Assembly (NCBI RefSeq): GCF_009762325.1
Contig: NZ_CP034348.1
Location: 3,168,501 to 3,232,500, forward strand
Source of the DNA: Roseovarius faecimaris
GTDB lineage: Bacteria; Pseudomonadota; Alphaproteobacteria; Rhodobacterales; Rhodobacteraceae
Length of the DNA stretch: 64,000 nt
Direction: 5' to 3'
Shown: in pieces, positions 10,091 to 19,063 of the stretch
Layout: each line of letters opens with the position of its first letter
Position numbering within the stretch: position 1 is the first letter of the stretch
The notes under the pieces: generated by a model
Seen by the model: only the letters and a program-made list of their open reading frames with translations
What the model was told of the DNA's origin: nothing
Databases searched by the model: none
Made by a program: the position numbers and the translations under genes

Positions 10091-10783
10091 TCAATTGCCA
10101 AAGCGGTAGCGGTGCAGCGCTGCGCCATTTTCGCGCAACCATCGCCGCGGGGCCTCATAGCCGGGGCAAAGCTGCGCCACAACCGACCAAAAGGCCGGTG
10201 AATGATTCATCTCGCGCAGATGCGCCACCTCATGCGCGGCGACATAATCAAGCACCTCGGGCGGGGCGAGAACGAGCCGCCAGGAATACATAAGCCCGCC
10301 CCGCGCGGAACACGATCCCCAGCGCGACCGCGTATCGCGCAATGTCAGGCGATCAAAGCGCACGCCAAGCTCTGCCGCATACACATCGGACGCCGCAGCC
10401 AGCCTGCCCCGCGCCCGTTGTTTCAGCCAGGCCTGGAGCCGGGCACCGGCAGTGTCAGGGGCGCCCCCAACCAGCACCTCATCACCCGTCAGCCGCACAG
10501 TGCGCCCACCGGCCATCACGATTCGCCGCGGGATGCCGTCCACCGGCAGGCTGACCCCTTCGCCAACCAGGATCGGCGCGGCACGCTGGCTCAGTTGGGT
10601 GCGCAACCACGCTTCCTTCTCTCGGGCGAAATCCAGCGCCTCTCCCTCGCGCACACCACGCGGGATCGTCAGGGTCACCTTGCCGTCAAGCCCAGAGACA
10701 CGCAGCGAAATCCGGCGCGCACGCGCCGATTGCCGGAGGGTCACGGCCAAAGGGGGGTTGCCCGGAAGGATGTGTTGGCCCAT
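10091..10783 (-). CDS. YgjP/SprT-like M48-type metallopeptidase (DUF45)
   Basis: A 230-residue protein of the YgjP (DUF45, now YgjP-like metallopeptidase) family. The zinc motif HEVAHLREMNH gives HExxH plus a following His, and DTRSRWGSCSARGGLMYSWRLVLAP is the conserved block just before it. The N-terminal half is a beta-rich domain (RRISLRVSGLDGKVTLTIPRG). ATG 10783 is preceded by an excellent AGGAGG, which decides against a longer frame. The substrate of this family is not known. It lies 32 bases upstream of the gntR start on the same strand. Confidence 0.85.
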   Translation of the reverse strand: MGQHILPGNPPLAVTLRQSARARRISLRVSGLDGKVTLTIPRGVREGEALDFAREKEAWLRTQLSQRAAPILVGEGVSLPVDGIPRRIVMAGGRTVRLTGDEVLVGGAPDTAGARLQAWLKQRARGRLAAASDVYAAELGVRFDRLTLRDTRSRWGSCSARGGLMYSWRLVLAPPEVLDYVAAHEVAHLREMNHSPAFWSVVAQLCPGYEAPRRWLRENGAALHRYRFGN

Positions 10784-10894
10784 ATGGCCTCCTGTCACTA
10801 TGATGGCGCCTGTTCTCAAAGCCTTTGACACCCGTGACCGGTTATGGCAGGGGACGCAGACCCATCGCAAGATAAGAGATGAAAGGGACCTCCC

Positions 10895-11218
10895 ATGCCC
10901 AAGGAAGAATGGGGTGTAAAGCGCCTTTGCCCGACCACCGGAAAGCGGTTCTACGATCTGAACAAGGATCCGATCGTCAGCCCCTATACCGGTGAAGTTG
11001 TCGAGCTGGACACCGGCAAGAGCCGGTCGATCACCGCAGACGACGAAGATGCCGAGACCAAGAAAATGGCCGAGGCCGATGTCGATACCGATGCCGATGT
11101 TCTGGACGATGATGTCGATGTCGATCTGGGCGATGACGTGCTTGAAGACGACGACGATGATGACAGCGTCTCGCTCGACGAGATCGCCGATGTCGCGTCG
11201 GATGACAGCGACGATTGA
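10895..11218 (+). CDS. FYDLN acid domain protein (TIGR02300 type)
   Basis: A 107-residue protein of the TIGR02300 family, confined to alphaproteobacteria as far as I know. The N-terminus MPKEEWGVKRLCPTTGKRFYDLNKDPIVSPYTGEV region contains the name-giving FYDLN motif and one CP pair. From about residue 45 it turns extremely acidic, with long runs of Asp and Glu and a final DDSDD. The function is unknown. It is divergent from the metallopeptidase gene and followed by a terminator hairpin and a tRNA gene, a common order in related genomes. Confidence 0.9.
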   Translation: MPKEEWGVKRLCPTTGKRFYDLNKDPIVSPYTGEVVELDTGKSRSITADDEDAETKKMAEADVDTDADVLDDDVDVDLGDDVLEDDDDDDSVSLDEIADVASDDSDD

Positions 11219-11227
11219 TTGCGCGAA

Positions 11228-11255
11228 GGGCGGGATTTTTCCCTTGATCCCGCCC
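11228..11255 (+). terminator. terminator-like hairpin after FYDLN gene
   Basis: GGGCGGGA (11228-11235) and TCCCGCCC (11248-11255) form an 8-bp perfect stem around a 12-base loop that starts with TTTTT. It begins 9 bases after the stop codon. The T run lies in the loop, not after the stem, so efficiency is uncertain. Confidence 0.5.
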
Positions 11256-11272
11256 GCCGCTTTGCCTAATAC
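11244..11272 (+). promoter_or_regulatory. putative sigma-70 promoter of tRNA-Ala
   Basis: TTGATC (11244-11249) and TAATAC (11267-11272) are spaced by 17 bases, and the tRNA begins 30 bases after the -10 box. The -35 box falls in the loop and right arm of the preceding hairpin. Confidence 0.5.
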
Positions 11273-11302
11273 GCGTCGACGGGCGGAGACGCCTGCGCGA
11301 TT

Positions 11303-11378
<76 letters not shown>

Positions 11379-11455
11379 AATCCTTCCCTCAAATCAACGA
11401 ACCCAGCGGCAGAACCCGTTGATGGGCGTCATTTGAGCTGTGGGCTCAGGAAAAC

Positions 11456-12502
11456 TCAGTCATATCCCGTCATCTCAAGATAGCCGCGACCGGAATGACT
11501 TCCCTCGACCGTGACAGGCCCCTCCCAATAGGGAATGGACAGGCCCATCCACGCCCCCGGATTGATCGCCGCCACGGTCACATCCACGCCGCGCGACGGC
11601 AGCCGCACCTGCCACCGGGTGGGCAGATCGCGCCCGGCCACCGATGTGGTCTGAAGCGGTGCGGCAAAAAACGCGCCATCGGCGAAGGCCGTGCTGGCCC
11701 CGTCCGGTGCGATCCATGTCGCCGAACTGTAGCGCGCCCCGTCGGTCTGCCGCAGTTGAAACCCCATCAGCTTGGCACCAGTGTCGAACGTCAGAGAAAA
11801 CCAGTCCCAGCCAGATTGCGTGTCCGACAAGGGCTGGGATGACCATTCCCTGTCCAGCCAGGCTTGCCCGCTCACCGGCACCGCGCCCGAGGGCAGCGTC
11901 AGCGTCCCGTCAATCTCGAAGAAGGGCTGCGAATAATAATAGCTGGCCTGCCCCTCGGCGGATTTGACCGAAAATCCGCCTTCCCCATGAAACACCAGCG
12001 GGCCCTTCGCCGTGAGCGCCATGTCATAGGCAAAATCCGGCCCCGCCGCGCGCAGCCGCAGGCGGTCGAAATCGGGACCCTCAAGCACCCATTCGTCAAT
12101 CCAGGCGCGGAATGGCGCAGGTGTGACCCCGGCCTGACCAATCCCGCCACGGGCAAAACGCTCTGCGGCGAAATGCGTTTGGGGAGTGGTCACAGCGGCA
12201 TGGGCAAACCAGATTTGCGGCGACGCCCAGCCTGCGGCCTCGCCCGCTGCGAGGGCCGAGCGGAAGAGCGTCCATTGCAGGCCATACTCGGTCCCGTCCG
12301 GGCCCGTGAGATTGGCGGTGAGATACCACCACTCGATCCGGTAATCGGGATGCGGGCCATGATCGGCAGGAAAGCTGAAGACGGGGTTGGGGGCGGGGGA
12401 GGCAAACCCGCTTTCGGCCTCGGACCCCAGGCCGGAGAACCCTTGCGCCAAGAGAGTGAGAGGCCAGAGGCAGAGCAGAAAAGCAAGCATCCTAACGCTC
12501 AT
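11456..12502 (-). CDS. AttH/CrtC-like lipocalin-fold secreted protein
   Basis: A protein of about 348 residues with an N-terminal signal peptide (MLAFLLCLWPLTLLAQG within the first 22 residues). The body resembles the AttH / carotenoid 1,2-hydratase-like family: HPDYRIEWWYLTANL, then WLDREWSSQ and GWDWFSLTFDTGAKLMGFQLR. Despite that name, no carotenoid genes are nearby. It is the last gene of an ABC transporter operon and overlaps the permease stop, an arrangement found in many proteobacteria, so a role handling a substrate in the periplasm is likely. I prefer ATG 12502, with GAAGG upstream; ATG 12490 and TTG 12508 are alternatives. Confidence 0.8.
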   Translation of the reverse strand: MSVRMLAFLLCLWPLTLLAQGFSGLGSEAESGFASPAPNPVFSFPADHGPHPDYRIEWWYLTANLTGPDGTEYGLQWTLFRSALAAGEAAGWASPQIWFAHAAVTTPQTHFAAERFARGGIGQAGVTPAPFRAWIDEWVLEGPDFDRLRLRAAGPDFAYDMALTAKGPLVFHGEGGFSVKSAEGQASYYYSQPFFEIDGTLTLPSGAVPVSGQAWLDREWSSQPLSDTQSGWDWFSLTFDTGAKLMGFQLRQTDGARYSSATWIAPDGASTAFADGAFFAAPLQTTSVAGRDLPTRWQVRLPSRGVDVTVAAINPGAWMGLSIPYWEGPVTVEGSHSGRGYLEMTGYD

Positions 12503-14870
12503 TGGCAAAGACCTTCAGAAGCGTGGCGGGGGGTGTCCGCATCAACCGAAGCGCGGGCCAACAGGCGGCAAGACCCGCGGCACAAAGCGCGTAAATTCCA
12601 AGACGCAGGTAATCGGCCGGGAAGAAGTACATCGGCAATTGCCAGCCGAACGCTTCGACATTGACAATGCTCAGCAGCACCCAGGCAAGCGCCAGGCCAA
12701 GCGGGACCGCACAGACAAAGACCAGCGCCGCCGTCACGATGGCGCGGGACAGTTCCAGCCAGCCGAGCCGCCGCCGTGTCAGCCCCAATGCCCAGACCGG
12801 CGCAATCTGAGGGATACGCATATCCGCCAGCGTCAGCAGGCTCATCAAAATGGCAAAACCCGCCACCCCGAGGGTGAGCACGTTCAGCGCAGCGGTCACG
12901 GTAAAGGTGCGCTCGAACACCTCAAGAGAGGCGGCCTTGACCGCGGCCTGATCCGTAAAGGCGTTGGCGGGTAGTCCGAACTTTTGCGAAAGCGCCGCGC
13001 GCAGGGCGCCCGCACCCTGTATGCGCAGGCCAAAACGCTGGGCAAAAAGCCGGGGATGCAGCGTCTTGAACAGCGCCTCGGAGGTCATCGCCTGACCTTC
13101 CGGGTTGCCGTAGTCACCGACGATTGCCGTGATCGGCAGGCTCAGATCCGGCGCAATTTGCAAAACATCGCCCACCCAGAGGCCCGCGCGGCGCGCGAGC
13201 TGTTCATTGACCACCAGCCCCTCACCTGCTTCCACCTTGTCCCAGGCCGAAGGGGTAGCGGCGAGAAAGGCCCAATTCTCGCGATAGGTGGGGCCGACCC
13301 GCACACCATAGAGCCGCCCAGGGCGCCCTGCCAGTTCCGCAGGGGCCGACAGGAGCGGCAGCGTCTCGATACCTTCCGCACTCAGATACGCCTCAAGCGC
13401 CCGGCTTTCGTCGGCGGTTTCCACCTGCACGAAAAGCTCGGAGGCGAGGCGCTGATCAAGAAAATCCACGAAGGTCAGCCGAAAACTGGAAACCATGGTC
13501 GACACACCGATATTGGCCGCGACCGCCAGAAGCAGCGCCATCAGCGCCAGGCTCAGCCCCGGAAGCTGTTGGCGCGTGTCCGCCCAGAACCAGCGCCAGA
13601 CCGGACCTCCGGCGCGGCGTTCCAGCCACGAAAGAACCCGCACGACACACGCCGGTAGCGCAAGGGCCGCGCCAATCAGCATACAGCCCAGAAGGGCAAA
13701 GGCCGGCAGCAGCCCCTGACCGGTCAGGGCCAGCAATCCGGCAAGCGCAAGCAGGACAAGCGCGCCGATGGTTTGCAGCCGGAAACGCGCAGCGGTCGCC
13801 ATCACCCAGGCGCGTGGGCGCACGCTGGCCAGAAGCGGCATGCGCGCCACCTGCCAGAGCCGCCCGGCCAGCGCCAGCGCCGCGCCAGACATGGCCAGCA
13901 CAAAACCCGATAGCCACCATTCGGGGCGCATCCGCAGCGTACCAGAGACCTGCGCACCATAGAGCCCGTCGAGCGTCAGGGCGACATCGGGCAGCAACGT
14001 CGCGGCCACACCATAGCCCAGCACGATTCCCAGGATTGCCCCAACGGTTGCGAGCAGCAGCATCTCGGCAGAGATCAGCGCCACGAGCGAACGCAGCGGC
14101 ACGCCAAGCGCGCGCAACGTGCGGATCATCCCGCGGCGTTGTTCAAAGGCAAGGCCGATCGTGCTGTGCACGATAAACAGCCCAACGGCAAAGCTGAGCA
14201 GGCCAAAGGCGGTGAGGTTGAGGTGAAAACTGTCGGTCAGCTGCGCCACATCCGCCATCTGCCGGGACGGGCGCAGGACAAGCTGAGGAGCGACTTCGGC
14301 CAGATCAGGCTGTACCAAAGGTTGCTCAGGCAACACCACGAGCCGCGAAAGATCATCACGCTCAAGGATGCGCTGGACATGCCCGATATCTCCCAGGGCA
14401 ATGCCCGGTGCCACGCCCTCATCCACGATGATCTCTATGTGGTCCGGAAGGGCCGCTGCTGTCTCGCTATTCGCAAAGAGCCGGGGTGTGCTGCCAAGGA
14501 ATGTGTCTGGCGCCACACCATCCGCGGCCAGAACGCGCAATCCGGTCGGTGAGGTCAGCGGATCGAGTCCGACAAGGCGCACCCCGCCGATCCGAGCCTC
14601 GACCACCGGCGAGACCAGCCAGCCGGCGCGGCGCAACGCCACGTAAACCTCTTGCGAGATCGCATCGCCCTGACGCGGGAGAAGCTGGTCAAACTGACCT
14701 TCGCCCAGTGTGGCGGCCGCGGCGTCATAGCTCGCCCGCGCCTCGGCGTTGATCGCCTGCACACCCGACCAAAGCGCCGTGGCCAGAGCCAGACCGGCGA
14801 GATACGCAAAAAGCTGCAACGGGTTGCGCCACCAATGCGACAGGAGCGCCAGAAGGCAGGCGCGGATCAT
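12492..14870 (-). CDS. FtsX-like ABC transporter permease
   Basis: A 792-residue membrane protein with two FtsX-type permease halves. There is a membrane helix near residues 18-38, a long periplasmic region, a first helix cluster around residues 215-350, more helices near 370-470, a second periplasmic domain, and a final helix group from about 665. This is the MacB/LolCE-like class that moves lipids, lipoproteins or peptides rather than small solutes through a channel. It shares a 4-base overlap with the ATPase gene upstream and overlaps the AttH-like gene downstream. The cargo is unknown. Confidence 0.85.
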   Translation of the reverse strand: MIRACLLALLSHWWRNPLQLFAYLAGLALATALWSGVQAINAEARASYDAAAATLGEGQFDQLLPRQGDAISQEVYVALRRAGWLVSPVVEARIGGVRLVGLDPLTSPTGLRVLAADGVAPDTFLGSTPRLFANSETAAALPDHIEIIVDEGVAPGIALGDIGHVQRILERDDLSRLVVLPEQPLVQPDLAEVAPQLVLRPSRQMADVAQLTDSFHLNLTAFGLLSFAVGLFIVHSTIGLAFEQRRGMIRTLRALGVPLRSLVALISAEMLLLATVGAILGIVLGYGVAATLLPDVALTLDGLYGAQVSGTLRMRPEWWLSGFVLAMSGAALALAGRLWQVARMPLLASVRPRAWVMATAARFRLQTIGALVLLALAGLLALTGQGLLPAFALLGCMLIGAALALPACVVRVLSWLERRAGGPVWRWFWADTRQQLPGLSLALMALLLAVAANIGVSTMVSSFRLTFVDFLDQRLASELFVQVETADESRALEAYLSAEGIETLPLLSAPAELAGRPGRLYGVRVGPTYRENWAFLAATPSAWDKVEAGEGLVVNEQLARRAGLWVGDVLQIAPDLSLPITAIVGDYGNPEGQAMTSEALFKTLHPRLFAQRFGLRIQGAGALRAALSQKFGLPANAFTDQAAVKAASLEVFERTFTVTAALNVLTLGVAGFAILMSLLTLADMRIPQIAPVWALGLTRRRLGWLELSRAIVTAALVFVCAVPLGLALAWVLLSIVNVEAFGWQLPMYFFPADYLRLGIYALCAAGLAACWPALRLMRTPPATLLKVFANER

Positions 14871-15523
14871 GTCAGGCGACCGCCGCTCAGGTGCAGCACA
14901 CGGTCCATGCGCGCGGCAATGGCCGGTGAATGCGTCACCACCATCAGGGCCGCGCCGGTCTGCGCCACGAGGCTGAGCATTTCATCCAACACCGCGATGG
15001 CCGTTGACTCATCAAGGTTGCCCGTCGGCTCATCGGCAAGCAGAAGCCGCGGCTTGGCCGCGAGCGCCCGCGCGATGGCCACGCGCTGTTGCTGCCCACC
15101 CGAGAGCACTTCGGGATATTTCTCCATCTGCCCGGTGAGGCCAAGCGCGCCGGTAAGCCGCTCGATAAAAGGGGGATCGACCCGCCCCGATAGCGCCGCC
15201 TGAAACGAGATATTGGCCGCCACAGTCAACGACGGAATGAGGTTGAATTGCTGAAAGACCAGCGCAATCTCTGTCTGCCGATAGGCCGCGCGGGCCCGAT
15301 CATCAAGCGGCACAAGGTCCTGCCCGGCAAAGCGAACGGCACCGGCATCCGGCACATCGAGACCGGCCGTGATATGCATCAGGGTGCTCTTGCCACTGCC
15401 GGACTCGCCGGTGAGCGCGAGGGTTTGACCCGCCTCCAGTGACAGGTTCACACCGCGCAGCACCGGCACGCGCGCGGCCCCGGAGCCGAATGATTTCTGA
15501 ATATCCTGAAGCTCAAGCAGCAT
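14867..15523 (-). CDS. ABC transporter ATP-binding protein, LolD/MacB type
   Basis: A 218-residue ATPase with Walker A TGESGSGKSTLMHI, signature LSGGQQQRVAIARALA, Walker B RLLLADEPTGNLD and H-loop VVTHSP. The GNLDE text after Walker B is typical of the LolD/MacB/FtsE group, which partners with FtsX-type permeases. Its stop overlaps the permease start in an ATGA junction, and the three genes ATPase, permease and AttH-like protein form one operon. Confidence 0.92.
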   Translation of the reverse strand: MLLELQDIQKSFGSGAARVPVLRGVNLSLEAGQTLALTGESGSGKSTLMHITAGLDVPDAGAVRFAGQDLVPLDDRARAAYRQTEIALVFQQFNLIPSLTVAANISFQAALSGRVDPPFIERLTGALGLTGQMEKYPEVLSGGQQQRVAIARALAAKPRLLLADEPTGNLDESTAIAVLDEMLSLVAQTGAALMVVTHSPAIAARMDRVLHLSGGRLT

Positions 15524-15828
15524 GGCGGTCCTCGGTCCCCGGACAATCTATTGCACCGCCCGCAAAGGGACAGGTCTAAAACACCCGGAGCCGCTCTGAC
15601 ACCCGCAACCGCAGCACTCGAGACACAATAGAAGCCTCAAATTCCCGATTTCTTTTTGCAAATCTTAATAATTCATTACATCAAGGGGAACCGATCTGGA
15701 CCGAGGTGGGGGATACCGGGGCACAGGCCCCGTGACGCCGCGCAGCCGGAGGGGTAGATGTTGCACATGTTTCACCGGTCGCCGGATGCGCTGGCGAGCG
15801 GCGAAACACTATAGATAGGGTTTTGGAC
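15524..15828 (+). promoter_or_regulatory. intergenic leader of the mrp operon with a long dyad
   Basis: These 305 bases separate the divergent ABC operon and mrp operon. An AT-rich stretch near 15640-15680 may hold the mrp promoter, though no convincing -35/-10 pair stands out. Downstream, CGGGGCACAGGCCCCG forms a short hairpin at about 15717. A longer dyad spans 15769-15807, closed by GTTTC/GAAAC with inner stem TCGCC/GGCGA, just before the ribosome binding site GATAGGG. It could be a structured 5' leader; I do not recognise it as a known riboswitch. Confidence 0.4.
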
Positions 15829-18708
15829 GTGTCCCTGTTCTTTATCGTTGCCTTGCCGTTTTTCGGCGCGCTGCTTCCGGGGCTGATGAACGCCGCCGGT
15901 CGGTCGGCCTGCGCCGGGGTGACCTTCACCGTATCGCTCGCGGCATTTCTCGGCCTGTTGACCAACCTGCCCGCTGTGCTCGCAGGAGAGATGGTGACGG
16001 CCAGGGTCGATTGGGTTCCGTCGCTGGGTCTCAATTTCACGCTCATGCTTGACGGGCTTGGGTTCTTCTTCGCCTTTCTGATCCTGGGTATCGGGCTCCT
16101 GATCGTCGCCTATGCGCGCCACTATCTGAGCCGCAATGACAATATGGGCGAATTCTTTACCTATCTGCTGCTGTTCCAGGGCGCGATGGTGGGGATTGTA
16201 CTGAGCGATAACATCCTGCTTTTGTTGATTTTCTGGGAACTCACCTCGCTTTCATCCTTCCTGCTGATCGGCTATTGGAAGCACCTGCCCGAAGGCCGCC
16301 AGGGCGCGCGCATGGCCCTGACGGTGACCGGCATGGGCGGGCTTTCGATGATCGCGGGCATGCTGATGCTCGGACAGATTGCAGGCAGCTATGACCTGAG
16401 CGTGATCCTGCAGAACCGTGAGTTGATCCAGGCCGATCCGCTTTACCTTCCGGCGCTGATCCTGATCCTGCTCGGCTGCTTCACCAAATCCGCGCAATTC
16501 CCGTTCCATTTCTGGCTGCCGCATGCGATGGCCGCTCCGACGCCGGTTTCGGCCTATCTGCATTCCGCCACCATGGTGAAGGCCGGAATTTTCCTTATGG
16601 CGCGGATGTGGCCGGTGCTGTCGGGCACGCCCGAATGGTTCGTGATCGTGACCTCCGCAGGGCTGGTGACGATGGTCCTGGGGGCCGTGATCGCGCTCTT
16701 CAAGCATGATCTGAAGGCACTCCTGGCCTTTTCGACGGTCAGTCACCTCGGGCTGATCACGATGCTTCTGGGCACCGGGACGGCTTTTGGTGCGCTGGCG
16801 GCGGTGTTTCACATTCTCAACCACGCCACGTTCAAGGCCGCCCTCTTCATGTCGGCGGGGATTGTGGACCATGAGGCCAAGACCCGCGACATTCGCCTGC
16901 TGGGCGGGTTGCGGACGCTCATGCCCGTCACCTTTGTCATCGCCACGCTGGCCGCGCTTTCGATGGCGGGTATCCCTTTGCTCAACGGGTTCCTGTCGAA
17001 AGAAATGATGCTTGAGGAAACCACGCATACCGTACTCTTCGGCTCGCATTACCTTGTGCCTGTGCTGGCGGTTGTCGGCTCGCTTTTCTCGGCCGCATAT
17101 TGCTTCCGGCTTATCGGGCACACCTTCCTTGGCCCGGTACGCGACGACTATCCGGCCAAGCCGCACGATCCGAACCCGGGGTTATGGATGCCGCCCGCGA
17201 TCCTCGTGGTCCTGGTTGTGGTTATCGGCGTCGCCCCCTTCCTGGTGCAGAATTTCGTATTCCTGGTGGCGGATGCCGTCATCGGGGACGCCGCAAAGCT
17301 TGAAACCAAGTATATCAAGATCTGGCACGGGCTGGTGCCTGCCTTGTTCATGTCTATCGCGGCTGTCGTCGGCGGGCTGATCGTGCTGGCGCTGTTCAGG
17401 CCGCTCCTGCGTGCCTGGGACGCCGCGCCGCGCCCCGAGGCCAAGATCATCTTTGAGGCCATCGTCGAGGCCGCCGCCGCCGCCGCGCGCTGGTTTATCC
17501 ACGGGCTGCATAACGGGGCCTTCACCCGCTACGCGGCAATCGGGTCTGTCGCGATCATTGCGGCCGGTTACCACGCCTGGAGCACCGGCACCGTCGCAGA
17601 GGCAACCCGCAGCCTGCAACCCGCCAGCCCGGTGGCTATTGCGGGCTGGGCGATGCTCGTCGCGGCAACCTGCGGGCTGGTCACGTTGCATCGCAACCGT
17701 TTCCTGTCGCTGATCCTGATCGGCATCGTGGGTCTGATGGTCTCCATCGGATTTGTCTTCCTCAGCGCGCCCGACCTGGCAATGACGCAGTTCACCGTTG
17801 AGGTGGTCACGATCATCCTGCTGCTGCTGGCCCTGAATTTCCTGCCCAATCGCACCCCGGTGGAAAGCGCACCGTTCAAGCGCCTGCGTGACGCCGCGGT
17901 GGCGATTGTCGGCGGGCTGGCCACCTTCGGGCTGGCCTATCACTATCTTCTGCGCGACGCGGTGACGACACCGATTTCCGAGTTCCACCTGGCCAATTCC
18001 TACAAGGGCGGTGGCGGCACCAACGTGGTCAATGTTATCCTCGTGGACTTCCGGGGCTTTGACACCTATGGCGAGATTATCGTTCTCGGGATCGCCGCCT
18101 TGCTGATCTATGCGCTCACTGAAACGCTACTCAGCGGGCCGGTGCGCGCACGCCTTCTGAACCGGGAGCCCGATCAGCCCCGCGCGGGCGATATGCACCC
18201 GATGATGATGGTGGTGCTGACGCGCGTGATCATGCCGGTGGTGCTGATGGTGGGCTTCTACATCTTCCTGCGCGGGCACAACGAGCCGGGCGGTGGTTTT
18301 ATCGCCGGCCTGATCGTCTCGATTGCCGTCGTGATGCAATACATGGCAAGCGGTTTTGCCTGGACCTCGGCGCGGCTGAAATATCCCTATCACGGGGTGA
18401 TCGGCGCGGGCGTTCTGGTGGCCGGGTTCACCGGCATCGGATCGTGGTTCGTGGGCAAGCCGTTCCTGACCTCTGACTTCACCTATGTACGCATCCCGCC
18501 GTTTGAAAAGTTTGAACTGGCGACGGCGGCGCTCTTTGATCTGGGCGTGTTCCTAGCGGTGGTCGGCGCGGTGATGCTGTCGCTTGAAAGCTTCTCGCGG
18601 CTTGCACGGCGCGCGGACATGACCGAAAGCGAATATCCGATGGATATCGACCCGTCGAGGGACGACACGCTGCCCGACACCCCGCAGACCACGAAGGAGG
18701 GCGTGTGA
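15829..18708 (+). CDS. mrpA: Na+/H+ antiporter subunit A fused to subunit B
   Basis: About 959 residues, a fused MrpA-MrpB. The first ~780 residues are the NuoL-like antiporter part (HFWLPHAMAAPTPVSAYLHSATMVKAGIFL is the family hallmark) followed by the MrpA C-terminal region (NVVNVILVDFRGFDTYGEI). From about residue 785 the MrpB domain follows (MVVLTRVIMPVVLMVGFYIF, GHNEPGGGFIAGL). The Mrp complex is a multi-subunit Na+/H+ antiporter in the cytoplasmic membrane. I chose GTG 15829 because GATAGGG lies 8 bases upstream; an in-frame TTG at 15823 is too close to that site. First gene of mrpACDEFG. Confidence 0.92.
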   Translation: MSLFFIVALPFFGALLPGLMNAAGRSACAGVTFTVSLAAFLGLLTNLPAVLAGEMVTARVDWVPSLGLNFTLMLDGLGFFFAFLILGIGLLIVAYARHYLSRNDNMGEFFTYLLLFQGAMVGIVLSDNILLLLIFWELTSLSSFLLIGYWKHLPEGRQGARMALTVTGMGGLSMIAGMLMLGQIAGSYDLSVILQNRELIQADPLYLPALILILLGCFTKSAQFPFHFWLPHAMAAPTPVSAYLHSATMVKAGIFLMARMWPVLSGTPEWFVIVTSAGLVTMVLGAVIALFKHDLKALLAFSTVSHLGLITMLLGTGTAFGALAAVFHILNHATFKAALFMSAGIVDHEAKTRDIRLLGGLRTLMPVTFVIATLAALSMAGIPLLNGFLSKEMMLEETTHTVLFGSHYLVPVLAVVGSLFSAAYCFRLIGHTFLGPVRDDYPAKPHDPNPGLWMPPAILVVLVVVIGVAPFLVQNFVFLVADAVIGDAAKLETKYIKIWHGLVPALFMSIAAVVGGLIVLALFRPLLRAWDAAPRPEAKIIFEAIVEAAAAAARWFIHGLHNGAFTRYAAIGSVAIIAAGYHAWSTGTVAEATRSLQPASPVAIAGWAMLVAATCGLVTLHRNRFLSLILIGIVGLMVSIGFVFLSAPDLAMTQFTVEVVTIILLLLALNFLPNRTPVESAPFKRLRDAAVAIVGGLATFGLAYHYLLRDAVTTPISEFHLANSYKGGGGTNVVNVILVDFRGFDTYGEIIVLGIAALLIYALTETLLSGPVRARLLNREPDQPRAGDMHPMMMVVLTRVIMPVVLMVGFYIFLRGHNEPGGGFIAGLIVSIAVVMQYMASGFAWTSARLKYPYHGVIGAGVLVAGFTGIGSWFVGKPFLTSDFTYVRIPPFEKFELATAALFDLGVFLAVVGAVMLSLESFSRLARRADMTESEYPMDIDPSRDDTLPDTPQTTKEGV

Positions 18709-18709
18709 C

Positions 18710-19063
18710 ATGGAGTTTCTCGTCGCTTCCGCCATTGGTGTTCTGACAGCTGCCGGGCTTTATCTTGTGCTGCGCCTGCGCACTTTCCCTGTGATCCTCG
18801 GCATGTCGCTGCTGACCTATGCGGTCAACGTGTTCCTCTTTGCCTCGGGGCGTCTGACCATTGGTGCGGCGCCGGTGCTGCGCGATGGGGTTGAAGTCTA
18901 TACCGACCCGCTTCCGCAAGCGCTCGTCCTGACCGCGATTGTGATCTCGTTCGGGATGACTGCCGTGGTCGTAATGATCGCGCTCGGGGCCTTCCTCGGC
19001 TCAGATGACGATTATGTGGATGACCCTGGCGAGGATGCCAAGGAAGCGGAGGGCCAGCCATGA
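18710..19063 (+). CDS. mrpC: Na+/H+ antiporter subunit C
   Basis: A 117-residue NuoK-like subunit with three membrane helices, at about residues 4-22, 27-46 and 70-95. The stretch RTFPVILGMSLLTYAVNVFLF is the MrpC/NuoK signature. The C-terminal tail is short and acidic (DDDYVDDPGEDAKEAE). It starts one base after the mrpA stop and its own stop overlaps the mrpD start (ATGA), so it is translated with the rest of the operon. Confidence 0.93.
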   Translation: MEFLVASAIGVLTAAGLYLVLRLRTFPVILGMSLLTYAVNVFLFASGRLTIGAAPVLRDGVEVYTDPLPQALVLTAIVISFGMTAVVVMIALGAFLGSDDDYVDDPGEDAKEAEGQP

